Source: Pseudomonadota bacterium (GTDB lineage Bacteria > Pseudomonadota > Gammaproteobacteria > Burkholderiales > Burkholderiaceae_C). Taken from it: a stretch of 62,161 nt of DNA. The first letter of the stretch is position 1. Each line of letters begins with the position of its first letter. The stretch is taken from positions 1 to 62,161 of the forward strand of contig JAKAZQ010000013.1 in NCBI GenBank assembly GCA_021815805.1, given 5' to 3'. The notes beneath the pieces were generated by a model that saw only the letters and a list, made by a program, of their open reading frames with translations, did no database searches and was not told where the DNA came from. Shown here piece by piece: positions 48,554 to 58,700 of this stretch. The position numbers were made by a program, and so were the translations under genes.

Positions 48554-50086
48554 TCAACCCAGCCGGGCCAGCAGACCTTGCCAGCCCTTTTTCGCCAATC
48601 GACGCACCGGCGGGTCGACCAGCAACAGCGAGCCGCCATAGACGAGCGTGCCCAGCAGCACGCGCGCGAGAATCTGCAGCAGCATCCAGTGCAGGTGCAC
48701 GCGCGACACCACCGCGTACATCAGCAGGGACAGGCCCGCCGCCAGCAGCAGTTCCCGCCAGGGCACGCGCACGCGCACCGCGCGCCGCCCGAAATAGGCC
48801 GTGCAGGACGAGAACAGCACGTAGCTGGCCAGCGTGGCGACGGCGGCCCCCTCGATGCCCATGGGCCGCAGCAGCACGGCGGTCAGGCCGAGGTTGAGCG
48901 CGGCCGCAGCCAGCACGGAATACATCACCACGCGGGTCAGCTTGCGGATGTAGATCCCGGCGCTGAAGATCGGCGAGCCTCCGGCCACCAGCATGCCGCC
49001 CACGATGAACACGAACAACGGCGCCCCGACCGCGTAGCGATCGGAGGCCAGCAGCCTGAGCATGCCGGGCGCCACCGCGGCCATGCCCGCCACCACGGGC
49101 ACGGCCAGCCACAGGTAGTAGCGAAGCGCCTGCTGCAGGAATTCCTCGGTCTTCTCGCGGCCCTGCGACTCCCACATGCGCAGGTACATCGGCACCAGCG
49201 CCTGGGCGAAGGCGCCGGTCAGCACGGCCTGCAGGTAGTCGCAGAAGTTGTAGGCGGCGGCATAGCTTCCCAGCGCGGTGGCACCCAGCTGGTAGTTGAT
49301 GATGTAGCGCCCGCCGAGGTTGAGCAGCTGCGTGGACATCTCGCTGATCAGCAGCGGCAGCCCGAACCCGAGCATGGCCGCGAACAGCGGCCGCGAGAAG
49401 CGCGACGGCACGAACACCCGTTGGCGCGCGTAATGCACGATGATGACGCCGACTGCCACGCCCTCGCCGACGATGGTGGCGACGAAAAAGCCCCACAGGC
49501 TGCGACTCAGCGCGAACAGCGTGGCCAGCACCAGCACCAGCGCGAAATACTTGCGCGACACCGTGTACAGGCTGTAGAGGCCGCTGCGCTGCTCGGCGCG
49601 CATCAGGTTCAGCATGGCGCTGTCGAGCACGCGGATGAGGATCAGCGGGGCGGCCAGCGCGGCCAGGTACTGCGCGCCCGTGCCGCCCCACCAGGAATGC
49701 GGAAGGGAGAGGAACAGGGCCGCGCTGAGCAGCGTGGCCAGCGCGCCGACCCCCAGCATGCTGTAGAACACCGTGGAGAACAGGCCGATGCGGTCTCCGC
49801 TGCGCTTGCCCGCCTCGATCTCGGCGTGAAAACGCACCACGGACTGCTGCAGGCCAAGCTTGCCCAGCACCAGCACGATGGCCAGCGTGGCATTGACCAG
49901 CCCCAGAACCCCGTACTCGTCGACCGAGAACAGGCGCGTGAACACGGGAAAGGACACCACGCTGGCGACGGTGATGAGCACCGTGCCGACCGAATAATTG
50001 GACGTGTGGCGTAGCAGGCGCATCAGCGCGCCGCCGGACTCGCGGCGCGCGGCGACGGCGGAATCGGAGGGGGCGCCCTGACTCAC
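48554..50086 (-). CDS. Wzx-like polysaccharide flippase
   Basis: 510 residues, about fourteen membrane segments, MOP superfamily: NYSVGTVLITVASVVSFPVFTR near residue 30, GLVNATLAIVLVLGKLGLQQ and GFGLPLLISEMSTQLLNLGGR. Translocates undecaprenyl-linked glycans (or similar lipid-linked cargo). GTG 50086 is the likely start (GGGAGG site about 8 bases upstream); ATG 50023 would remove only 21 polar residues. Last gene of the right-hand biosynthetic cluster. Confidence 0.88.
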   Translation of the reverse strand: MSQGAPSDSAVAARRESGGALMRLLRHTSNYSVGTVLITVASVVSFPVFTRLFSVDEYGVLGLVNATLAIVLVLGKLGLQQSVVRFHAEIEAGKRSGDRIGLFSTVFYSMLGVGALATLLSAALFLSLPHSWWGGTGAQYLAALAAPLILIRVLDSAMLNLMRAEQRSGLYSLYTVSRKYFALVLVLATLFALSRSLWGFFVATIVGEGVAVGVIIVHYARQRVFVPSRFSRPLFAAMLGFGLPLLISEMSTQLLNLGGRYIINYQLGATALGSYAAAYNFCDYLQAVLTGAFAQALVPMYLRMWESQGREKTEEFLQQALRYYLWLAVPVVAGMAAVAPGMLRLLASDRYAVGAPLFVFIVGGMLVAGGSPIFSAGIYIRKLTRVVMYSVLAAAALNLGLTAVLLRPMGIEGAAVATLASYVLFSSCTAYFGRRAVRVRVPWRELLLAAGLSLLMYAVVSRVHLHWMLLQILARVLLGTLVYGGSLLLVDPPVRRLAKKGWQGLLARLG

Positions 50087-50159
50087 GGCAGGTCCCTCCC
50101 CGCCGCATGCGGCGCGCCAGGGCCGTCGGCTGCGCCGGCCAGGCGATGCTGCGCGGCGC

Positions 50160-51320
50160 TCAAGCCCGTTCCCCGCGGTACAGCCGCAGCAACTGCTCGA
50201 GCACGCGCTCCGGCGAATAACCGGCCAGCACGGCGTCGCGCCCGGCCATGCCCATGCGCTGGCGCAACTCGGGCGAGTCGACCAGGGTCTGCAGGGCCTG
50301 CGCAAGGGCCGCCGGATCCGCCGGCGGCACCAGCAGCCCGGTGCTGCCGTCGCGCACCACGTCCTCGTGCCCGCTCACCCGCGTGGCCACCACCGGCAGC
50401 GCGCCGGCCATGGCCTCGAGCACCGCATTCGGCAGGCCTTCCTGGTGCGAGGCCTGCACGTACAACTGGGCGTCGCGGAACAACCCAGGGATGTCGCTCA
50501 CCATGCCGGGAAACTGCACCCGCGCCTCGATGCCCAGCTCGCGCGCCAACGCCAGCAGCGCAGCGTGCTCCGGCCCATCGCCCGCCAGCACGAGCTGGCT
50601 GCCCTGCGGCGCGCGCACCCTTGCCCAGGCGCGCAACAGCACGTCGAGCGCCTTCACCGGCACGTGACGCCCGGCGAACACCACGCGCACGGGACCGTCG
50701 CGCCCCGCCTGGGCCGCGTCGAAGCGCCGGGCATCGACGGCATTCGGAATCAGATGCAGCCGATCCTCCGGATAGCCGGCCTTGCGCAATATGAGCAAAG
50801 TATGCTGGCTGATGCACTGAAAAATATCCAACCTTCTTGCGCCGAAATTCAGCAACCTGTGCTTCAGACCGCCTCGAAGCCCAGGATCCAGGATGCCGCC
50901 GTGGAATTCAGCGGCACCCGACACCTTCACGGCGACCCGAGGCTTCAGCCAGGGCTTGAGCCAACCCGCCGCGCCGGCGAGGTTGTGCATCATGTGGATG
51001 TGGATCGCGTCGAACTCGCGTTGATGGCGCAGCAACCACGCGGCATAGCGCAGGTTGAGCAACACGGCCCCCAGCCCCTTGATGCGCGGATATCCGAGGC
51101 GCCGCACCGGCACGCCGTCGAGAACCTCGCGCACCGGATGCTCGTCGCCGATGCGGGGTGCCAGCACGCTGACCCGGTGCCCCGCGCGAAGCAGGTTCGC
51201 AGCCAGCAGACGCGCCTGCATTTCCGCTCCGCCCGTGGCCGGGAAACGACCGTCGACGACGAACAGGATGCGCAGCGGAGACGGCGCACGGCTCGGGGTC
51301 GGAATCAGGGCAGCAGTCAT
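50160..51320 (-). CDS. Family 4 glycosyltransferase
   Basis: 386 residues, GT-B fold. N-terminal PLRILFVVDGRFPATGGAEMQ (Gly-rich acceptor loop) and C-terminal donor motif YVQASHQEGLPNAVLEAMAGA (E-x7-E) near residue 300, preceded by VRVVFAGRHVPVKALDVLL. Retaining transferase, probably extending the lipid-linked glycan that the adjacent flippase exports. Confidence 0.93.
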   Translation of the reverse strand: MTAALIPTPSRAPSPLRILFVVDGRFPATGGAEMQARLLAANLLRAGHRVSVLAPRIGDEHPVREVLDGVPVRRLGYPRIKGLGAVLLNLRYAAWLLRHQREFDAIHIHMMHNLAGAAGWLKPWLKPRVAVKVSGAAEFHGGILDPGLRGGLKHRLLNFGARRLDIFQCISQHTLLILRKAGYPEDRLHLIPNAVDARRFDAAQAGRDGPVRVVFAGRHVPVKALDVLLRAWARVRAPQGSQLVLAGDGPEHAALLALARELGIEARVQFPGMVSDIPGLFRDAQLYVQASHQEGLPNAVLEAMAGALPVVATRVSGHEDVVRDGSTGLLVPPADPAALAQALQTLVDSPELRQRMGMAGRDAVLAGYSPERVLEQLLRLYRGERA

Positions 51321-51399
51321 CGACAAGGGTTCAACAGGGGGCGAACGCAGGCAGCAGCCTAACCGCAAGGCATCGGAAGGCTGCCCCCTTGATCGGGTG

Positions 51400-52152
51400 T
51401 CAGCGCAATTTCACCAACCGGTAGTACAGGATTCCAAGGTATTCGTGCAGCGCGCGCGACATCATGCGCAAGCCTGCGGCACTGGGCACGAGGTCCTCCA
51501 GGGAGACGTCGGAAATCGACTCGACATCGACCGGCAACGCGCAGACTCGCAGACCACTGTGACGAAAACTCATCCAGGCGCGCGGCATGTGATAGGCCGA
51601 GGTCACCAGATACAGGGGCCGCGGCGGTGCGTCGCGCAGCATGCGCGCCACGTCCCGGGCATTCTGCAGCGTATCGTGGGAACGTCGTTCCAGCTCGATG
51701 CGATCCGGCGCGACACCCAGGCGCTGCGCCAGCACCCCCATCAGGTCGGCCTCCTTCCAGTGCCGGCCCATGCCGCCGGAAATCAGCAAGTGGCTGTCGG
51801 GCACGCTGCGCGCCAGGCGCGCGGCGGCGATGATACGCCGCAGGCTCGCCGCGCTGAGGGCGTTGACGTCCTGCGCCGAACTCGGCTGGCTCCTCAGGCC
51901 CCCTGCCAGCACGATGAACCAGGCGTGGGCCGCGGGCGGCGCGCAGGACGCGGCCTCGGCCGCTGCGGCGCGCTCCAGCGCACGCAGCGCCCACGAGGCC
52001 GTCAGCGGCGTCGCGCCGAGCCACCACAGGCACAGCACGGCGGCGCTCGCGCGGCGCAGCAGGCGCCCGCCGTCGTGGGCGAAGGCGAGCGCGGTCAGCG
52101 CCATCAGGGCGAATCCGAGCAGCCAGTAAGGCGTCACGAGCAGATCGCGCAT
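51400..52152 (-). CDS. YdcF/ElyC-like DUF218 membrane protein
   Basis: 250 residues: two N-terminal hydrophobic segments and a cytoplasm- or periplasm-facing DUF218 domain with FIVLAGGLRSQ, LLISGGMGRHWKEAD, HDTLQNARDVARML and LVTSAYHMPRAW. Family members affect envelope polysaccharide or undecaprenyl-phosphate metabolism. Start ATG 52152. Within the cluster between the deacetylase and GT4 genes. Confidence 0.87.
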   Translation of the reverse strand: MRDLLVTPYWLLGFALMALTALAFAHDGGRLLRRASAAVLCLWWLGATPLTASWALRALERAAAAEAASCAPPAAHAWFIVLAGGLRSQPSSAQDVNALSAASLRRIIAAARLARSVPDSHLLISGGMGRHWKEADLMGVLAQRLGVAPDRIELERRSHDTLQNARDVARMLRDAPPRPLYLVTSAYHMPRAWMSFRHSGLRVCALPVDVESISDVSLEDLVPSAAGLRMMSRALHEYLGILYYRLVKLR

Positions 52153-52193
52153 CGGCCAGCGGCGGGCACGCCGGGCTGCCCCGGCGCGCCGGC

Positions 52194-52973
52194 TCAACCC
52201 TTGATTCGTTGATAAAGCCGGTGGTAGCCGGCATTGCCGAGCACGCGCCTGGCCAGCGCCTTGGTCGCCTGGGTCGCCTGCGTGCGCAGCAGCGCGCCGG
52301 CGCGGCCCTGGGCGTGCGCCAGCCATGCCGCGTCCGGCATGCCGGCACGCACGGCGATGCGCGGCAGCACCCGAGGCAGCGGGCCGGCAGAGATCCTGCC
52401 CGGAATGGAGCCGTGCAGAACCTCGAAACCATGGCGCGCGGCGGCGTCCAGCGCGCGCCGATCGTAGCGTCCGCCGGGAAAGGACATCTGCGTCGGCGCC
52501 ACGCCCAGCCAGTCGGCGAGCAGGCCCTGCGAGCGCTGCATCTCGTCGCCGAGCTCGGCGTCGCTCAGGTCGCTGAGAAAGCGGTGCGTATGGCCATGCC
52601 CGCCGATTTCCATGCCCTGCGCGGCCATCTCGCGCAACTGCGACACGCTGCAATAGCCGGGGCGCGCGCCCACGAAACCGGTGGTGACGAAGAACACCGC
52701 GCGCATGCCGCGTTCACGCAGCAGCGGCAGCGCCAGCAGGGCATTGCTCGCGTGGCCGTCGTCGAAGCTGAGCACGACGCCGTCGACGGGGCGGTCCGAA
52801 CGCGCCAGCGCGGCCGGGTCGACAACCGGCAGGCGATGCCCGCGCAAGGCGTCGAGCTGGCCGGCGAAGCGCGCCTGGTCCACCGCGTAGGGACGGTCGT
52901 CGGCGTCGATGCTCTCGCGCTCGCCCGCGTCGCGCCACAGCGCGTGATACATCAGGACCACCAAGGAGCTCAA
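52194..52973 (-). CDS. Polysaccharide deacetylase (NodB family)
   Basis: 259 residues: SLVVLMYHALWRD at the very N-terminus, motif 1 VVLSFDDGHASNALLALP near residue 69, motif 2 GGHGHTHRFLSDLSD near 123 and motif 3 MSFPGGRYDR near 163. A TTG start at 52973 was chosen because TTGA overlaps the upstream glycosyltransferase stop, an AG-rich ribosome site (gggagaag) precedes it, and the fold begins immediately after. An in-frame longer start would run deep into the upstream gene. Confidence 0.86.
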   Translation of the reverse strand: MSSLVVLMYHALWRDAGERESIDADDRPYAVDQARFAGQLDALRGHRLPVVDPAALARSDRPVDGVVLSFDDGHASNALLALPLLRERGMRAVFFVTTGFVGARPGYCSVSQLREMAAQGMEIGGHGHTHRFLSDLSDAELGDEMQRSQGLLADWLGVAPTQMSFPGGRYDRRALDAAARHGFEVLHGSIPGRISAGPLPRVLPRIAVRAGMPDAAWLAHAQGRAGALLRTQATQATKALARRVLGNAGYHRLYQRIKG

Positions 52974-54103
52974 GATGTCTTCTCCCACCGGGCATCGATG
53001 CGGCCGCGCAGAAAGCGCAGCAGCGCAATCACCGCGGCCAGGTTCATGTCGCAGAAAACGTGCGCGAAACCGACCAGCCGGCTGGAACGCGAGGCCGGCC
53101 ACCAGCGCCCGGCGGCCGCCAGCGCGTAGAAGGCCAGCTGGGCCACGGCCAGCGCACGGTACAGCGGGCCGGCCGCGAGCAGGCTCGCGACCAGGAACAC
53201 CACCATCGCGTATGGCGCGAGCAGGCGCAACACCTTGTGCGACACGAACTGGAACCATAACGGATTGCGCCAGGGCAGGAACAGCCACGGCAGCGCCGCG
53301 AAGCTCTGGAAGTTTCCGCTGAGGGTGCGCACCTTGCGTCGTCGCTCGTCGGCCGGGTCGTCGTGCACGTCGTCCCAGAACCGCGCCCGCGAATCCAGCA
53401 ACACGCGCCGGCCGCTTCGCGCCACCTGCATGGGCGTCTCGAAGTCGTCCAGAATGGTGCCTTCGCGCAGATCGCGCCAGTCGGCGCGGCGCATCGCATA
53501 CAAGGCGCCGCTGGCGCCCACGGTCGAGTGCAGGCGGCTCTCGGATTGGCGAATCCAGCGCTCGTAGCGCCAGTACAGGCCGATGCTGCGCCCGGCGCCC
53601 GCCGCGCCGGCCCGGTGCGAGAGTTCACCCCCGGCGATGCCCACCGCGGGATCGGCGAGGTCGGACACCAGACGTCGCACCGCGCCGGGCTCGATCTCCT
53701 GGCGCACGTCGCACAGCACCACGAGTTCGGTGGTCACCTCGCGCATCGCGCGATTCAGCGCGTAGGCCTTGCCCCGTCTCGGCGCATAGGCGATGGTGCG
53801 CACCCCGGGCTGACCGTCCAGCGCGTGCTCGCTGCCGTCGCTCGAGCCGTCGGACACCACGATCACGTCGAGCAGGTGCGCCGGGTAGTCCTGCGCGCGC
53901 AGGTTGCGCACCTTGTCGGTGAGCCGGCGCGCCTCGTTGTGCGCGGCCATCACCGCCGTCACGCGCGGCAGTTCGGCATCGTCGAGCAGCGGCGCATCGA
54001 AGCGCGGGCGCAGGCCGGCCAGCAGCGCGACCAGCAGCGGGTAGCCGGCATAGGTGTAGGCCAGCAGCGCGCCAGCCCCCCAGAACCAGAGCGATGCCGT
54101 CAT
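52970..54103 (-). CDS. Membrane-associated family 2 glycosyltransferase
   Basis: 377 residues. N-terminal helix (SLWFWGAGALLAYTYAGYPLL), catalytic core PRVTAVMAAHNEARRLTDK, VVSDGSSDGSEHAL and LVVLCDVRQEIEPG (metal-site region), and three C-terminal membrane segments (PYAMVVFLVASLLAAGPLY). Typical of GT2 enzymes that start or extend exopolysaccharides at the inner membrane. ATG overlaps the hydrolase 1 stop by ATGA. Confidence 0.93.
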   Translation of the reverse strand: MTASLWFWGAGALLAYTYAGYPLLVALLAGLRPRFDAPLLDDAELPRVTAVMAAHNEARRLTDKVRNLRAQDYPAHLLDVIVVSDGSSDGSEHALDGQPGVRTIAYAPRRGKAYALNRAMREVTTELVVLCDVRQEIEPGAVRRLVSDLADPAVGIAGGELSHRAGAAGAGRSIGLYWRYERWIRQSESRLHSTVGASGALYAMRRADWRDLREGTILDDFETPMQVARSGRRVLLDSRARFWDDVHDDPADERRRKVRTLSGNFQSFAALPWLFLPWRNPLWFQFVSHKVLRLLAPYAMVVFLVASLLAAGPLYRALAVAQLAFYALAAAGRWWPASRSSRLVGFAHVFCDMNLAAVIALLRFLRGRIDARWEKTS

Positions 54104-54933
54104 TCGGCGCGCCCGCCTTCGGAGCCGTGCGGCAGCAGCGTGGCAAGCATCCAGTCGATGTAGCGGCGCTGCGCCTGGCGTGAGGTCAGCACGTGGTCCA
54201 CGTCGGGCAGGAACCCGAAACGCACGCCCTCCACGGACGAGCCGAAGAACTCGGCCGCCTGCCCGGGGTAGTTCACCGCGCTGAAATCGGCCCCCGAATG
54301 CAGCACGGTCACCTGAACCCCGCGCGCGCGCAACGCGCGCAGATCCGCGGGCAGGTTGTCCACGTCCCCGGCAGCCTCCGGCTCGCCTGACGGCCTGCGT
54401 GCAAGCGAGACGAGATGGTCGCGAAGGCGGCGGAACCACAGGCGCACCGCCGCCACGCCGATGCCGTGGGCCCGCAGTCGCTGCCGCAGATAGCGCAGTT
54501 TCGCGCGGCGCGTGGGCACGTTGAATCCGTCGTACAGGATCACGTGTTCGACGCGCGAGTCGGCCAGCGCCGCATCGCGGCTCTGCGGAACACCGGAGCA
54601 GAAACCGAGCAGCGTGAAGCGGCTCGCGCCGCTCTGGCGCTGCAGTTCGTCCATGGCGCGGCGCAGGTCGTCGACCACCTGCTCCGCATGGCCGATCCCC
54701 GCGCTGCTGCGCAGGCTGTCGCCCATGCCGTGCAGGTCGAACCGGATCGACGCGACACCGTGTCGTGCCAGCTCGCGCGCGAGCTTCACGTTGATGCGAT
54801 GGGGACCCACCCGATGCACGACGCCGGCATTGAACAGCACGAGACCGAAACCGTCGCGCGCGCCCTCCCCGGGAAGGCAGACCGTTCCCACCAGCCCGCC
54901 GTCGCTGCCGAAGCTCCGAGTGATCTCACGCAT
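54100..54933 (-). CDS. Exosortase-A-associated hydrolase 1-like alpha/beta hydrolase (Cys nucleophile)
   Basis: 277 residues, alpha/beta hydrolase fold: GLVLFNAGVVHRVGPHRINV (oxyanion region), SIRFDLHGMGDS, nucleophile elbow LLGFCSGVPQS with Cys instead of Ser near residue 111, and LPDVDHVLTSRQAQ with the catalytic-His region near the end. Order, pairing with the next-described hydrolase and sequence style match hydrolase 1 of exosortase A loci. May act as thioesterase or acyl-transferring enzyme for the NRPS upstream (inference). Confidence 0.87.
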   Translation of the reverse strand: MREITRSFGSDGGLVGTVCLPGEGARDGFGLVLFNAGVVHRVGPHRINVKLARELARHGVASIRFDLHGMGDSLRSSAGIGHAEQVVDDLRRAMDELQRQSGASRFTLLGFCSGVPQSRDAALADSRVEHVILYDGFNVPTRRAKLRYLRQRLRAHGIGVAAVRLWFRRLRDHLVSLARRPSGEPEAAGDVDNLPADLRALRARGVQVTVLHSGADFSAVNYPGQAAEFFGSSVEGVRFGFLPDVDHVLTSRQAQRRYIDWMLATLLPHGSEGGRAE

Positions 54934-55750
54934 GGGCCGACTCCGTGCGCAGGCAGCCGAGTGTCTGCTCGATCCAGCGAACCGGCACGATGGAGGTGTT
55001 CGCCGCGCTGTCGGTCGCCCAGTCGACGTTCGAGTCCGCATTCTGCAGATCGACGACGGCCGGGCGGGCCTGGTCGATCCAGTGCGCGCAGGCGCCACGC
55101 TCGTGTGCCAGCACCAGCGCGTTGCGGCAGTTCCCGACCCACGCAGCCCCGGCCGGCAGTTGCTCGCGCAACTGCCGTTGCAGCGTCGCGCCCAGGCAGA
55201 ACCCGAGCACCTCCTGCGCGGCGTCGCCGGCAGCCTGGTTGCGTTCACGAAGCGCGGCGTCCAGCTTCCACCGCGAGCCGAAGATCTGCGCCAGCTCGCG
55301 CCGCTGCACCGCCAGCATCTGCTCCACGTAGGCGGCGCCGTCGACCACCGGCTCGAACAGCACCAGGTTGGACACCCGCCCGCGCAGGCCGGCCGATGCC
55401 AGCATGGCGATGCTGGCCCCCAGACGCAGGCCGGCCAGCGAGATCTCCCGCGGGCTCAGGTGCGTGGCGACCCACTCGAACAGCATGCGCGTATCGGCCA
55501 CCGCCCCGGACAGGTCGAATTCCTCGTCCTCGCCCGCCGAATCCCCGGTGCCGAAATAGTCGAAGCGCAGCACGTCGAAGCCGTTGGCGGCGAGCCTGTC
55601 GGCCAGCACGCGATAGAAACGATGCGCCCTGATCGCCTCCTGGCCGAAAGGGTTGCACAGCATCACCACGTGCGAACGCTGCGGCCCCGCGGGCTCCTGG
55701 TGCACCACGTACAGTTCTCGCCCGCGAACCTCCAAACGCCTCGGCGTCAA
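54926..55750 (-). CDS. Exosortase-A-associated hydrolase 2-like alpha/beta hydrolase (no Ser at elbow)
   Basis: 274 residues: HVVMLCNPFGQEAIRAHRFY, VLRFDYFGTGDSAGEDEEFD, and a nucleophile elbow reading LAGLRLGASIAML, where the usual Ser is Arg. This is the pattern of hydrolase 2 in exosortase A loci. Start proposed at TTG 55750, which has a strong AG-rich ribosome site (ggagggaggag); a GTG at 55789 overlapping the NRPS end is the alternative. Overlaps hydrolase 1 by 8 bases. Enzymatic role uncertain. Confidence 0.82.
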   Translation of the reverse strand: MTPRRLEVRGRELYVVHQEPAGPQRSHVVMLCNPFGQEAIRAHRFYRVLADRLAANGFDVLRFDYFGTGDSAGEDEEFDLSGAVADTRMLFEWVATHLSPREISLAGLRLGASIAMLASAGLRGRVSNLVLFEPVVDGAAYVEQMLAVQRRELAQIFGSRWKLDAALRERNQAAGDAAQEVLGFCLGATLQRQLREQLPAGAAWVGNCRNALVLAHERGACAHWIDQARPAVVDLQNADSNVDWATDSAANTSIVPVRWIEQTLGCLRTESAHA

Positions 55751-55775
55751 GCTCTCCTCCCTCCAACCCCGTTGT

Positions 55776-58700
55776 TCAATCCGTACCACGCGAACCGAAC
55801 AGGCGCTTCAACAATCCGCCGCGCGCCTGCTCCACCGGAGCCTTCTCGTAGCGCAACGCAAGTTGCGCCAGGCTTTCCAGCACATAGGCTCGAGGCGGCA
55901 CGGCACGGCCCGTGTTCTTGCGCACGCGCGCGATCGCCTGGGTGACCAGCAGCGAGTGGCCGCCCAGATCGAAGAAATTATCGTCGGGGTGGATAGTGGC
56001 CACACCGAGCATGTCGCGCCAGATCTCGGCCAGAGCGGCTTCGCCCGGCGTGAGTTCGCGCACCTGCGCCGGGCCGCGAGGCACCGCCGCCGTCTCGGGC
56101 ACGGCGTCGTGTCGCGGCGGGGGCGCGGGCACGGCGCCGGGCGGCAGCGCCCGGCGCAAGGCCTCGGCCGGGTGCGCGAACAGGTGCTGCAGCGCCCCCA
56201 GGTAGCGCTGCAGCCAGGCTTCGACCCGGGCGGCATCGAACACGTCGGTGTTGTAGGTCAGGCCTCCGACCACTCCGTGATCCTCGGCCATGAACCACAG
56301 TCGCAGATCCTCCGCCGCGGCGCTCTGGTACAGGGGTACGTTCGCCTGGCGCAGTCCGCCCCAGTCATGGTCGCGCCGGCGCGCGTCCTGGTACGAGAAA
56401 AAACTCTGGTAGATCGGGGTGCGCGCGTCATCGCGCGCGATCGATTCGAACTGCAGCATGCGCTCCAGCGGCACGTCCGGCGCCGCGAAGGCCGCCAGCA
56501 CGACATCGCGCACGTGCCGCAGCAGATCCTCGAAGGACGTGTCGTCGTCTACCCGGATGCGCAGCGGCAGCACGTTGACGAAAAAGCCCATCACGGGCTC
56601 CAGTTCCACGGACGGTCGCCCGCGCACCGGCGTGGCGATCACCAGGTCATGCTGACCGGACTCGCGGCACAGGAACACCGCGAAGGTGGCCAGCAGCACC
56701 ATGAAGGGCGTCATCTCGCGTGCGCGGGCGAAATCCTCCAGCTCCCGGAACCAGCGCTGGTCCTGGCGCAGCCAGTGAGTCGCGCCGCGTCCGGACATCG
56801 ACGGCGGCCGCGGCCGGTCGCCAGGCAGTCGCAGCGGCTCGGGCATCGGCGTCAGCACGTCGCGCCAGTACGCGAGCTGGCGCTGCAGGTCGGGGCTCTG
56901 CAGCCAGCGTGCCTGCCAGGCCGCGTAGTCGCCATAGCTCAGGCGCAACGCGGGCAGCCCCGGCTCGCGCCCGGCCGCGAAGGCCGCGTACAAGGCCTTC
57001 ATCTCGTCGTAGAACAGGTCGAAGGACCAGCCGTCCCACACGATGTGGTGCGGCATGAAGAACAGCACGTGCTCGTGCTCGCCCAGGCGCCACAACGAGA
57101 CCCGGAACAGCGGCGCCTGCCGCAGGTCGAACGGTTCGTCGGCCGCCTGCTGCAGGCGAAGCGCCAGTTCGGTCTCGCGCTCGTGCGGCTCCAGATTCCG
57201 CAGATCGTGGACCTCGCCCAGGCCCACCTCCAGCCGCGGCAGCACGACCTGCATCGGCACGCCCTCATCGGTCTCCACGATGGCGGTGCGCAGACTCGCC
57301 TGACGCTCGACCATCGCGTTCAGCGCGCGCTCCAGGGCCGGCACGTCCAGCGGGCCGTGCAGCCGGTGCGCCGAAGGCGTGTTGAAGGTCGGGCGTCCGG
57401 GGTCGAGTTGCTCGAGAAACCACACTCGCCACTGCTGCAGTGACGCCGGCGCCAGCGACTGATCCGCCCGCGCCGGAATGGCCTCGGCGCGTGCACCGCG
57501 TCCCGCGGCGCTGCGCTCCATCCATGCCGCCAGCGCGCTCACGCTGGGGTAGGAAAATACGGTGAGCATCTGCAGGTCCAGCCCGCTTTGCTCGCGCAGG
57601 CGCGCGGCCAGCTGCGCGGCCAGCAGGGAGTGCCCGCCGAGCGCGAAGAAGTCGTCGTCGGCGCCGATCCCGGGCAATTGCAGCGCCTGCTCCATCGCCT
57701 GCGCCACCACCGCCTCGGTGCGCGTGAGCGCCCGACGCGGCGCGGCGGCCGCGCCCTGCGCTGCGCTGCCGGCCAGCGGCGACGGCAAGGCCTTGCGGTC
57801 GATCTTGCCGTTGGGAAGCAGCGGCATGCGCGGCAGCAGCACGAAATGCTGCGGGATCATGTAGCTCGGCAGGCGCTCGCCCAGATGCCGGCGCAGATCC
57901 GCCACCCAGGCCTGCTGCGCGCCGTCCATCGGCTCCTGGCGCGGCACCACGTAGGCGACCAGGCGAGCGTCTCCGGGGATGTCCTCGCGCACCACGGCCA
58001 GCGCCTGGCCGACCTGCGCGTGCTCGCTCAGCCGGGCCTCGATCTCGCCCAGCTCGATGCGGTAACCACGCAGCTTGACCTGGAAGTCCAGCCTGCCCAG
58101 GTGCTCGAGCAGCCCGTCGTTGCGCCAGCGTCCGCGGTCTCCGGTGCGGTACATGCGCTCGCCGTCCGTCGCGCCGAAGGGGTCGGGGACGAAACGGTCG
58201 GCGGTCAGCTCCGGGCGCTGCCAGTACCCCAGCGCAACCCCGGCACCGCCGATCACGATCTCACCCGGCACGCCGACGGGGCACGGGTGCCCGACGTCGT
58301 CGAGCACCCAGATGCGCTCGTTGGCCAGCGGCGTGCCGATGGCCACGGGCACCCCGGCGCGCACCTGCCAGCAGCTGGACCACACGGTGGCTTCGGTCGG
58401 CCCGTACATGTTCCACACTTCGGCGCAGCAACCCAGCAGCGCGTCGGCCAGGTCGCGCCCCAGCGCCTCGCCGCCCACCAGCGCCCTGAACCCGCTTGCG
58501 GCGCTCCAGCCCGCCTCGAACAACATGCGCCAGGTGCTCGGAGTCGCCTGCATCGCAGTGATGCGCGCGCGCTCCAGCAGCGCGCGCAACGCGAAGCCGT
58601 CCGCGGACTGCTGTTTCGACGCCAGCACCACGCAGCCGCCGGTGGCCAGCGGAAGCATGAGCTCCAGCACCGCGATGTCGAAGGACAGCGTGGTCACCGC

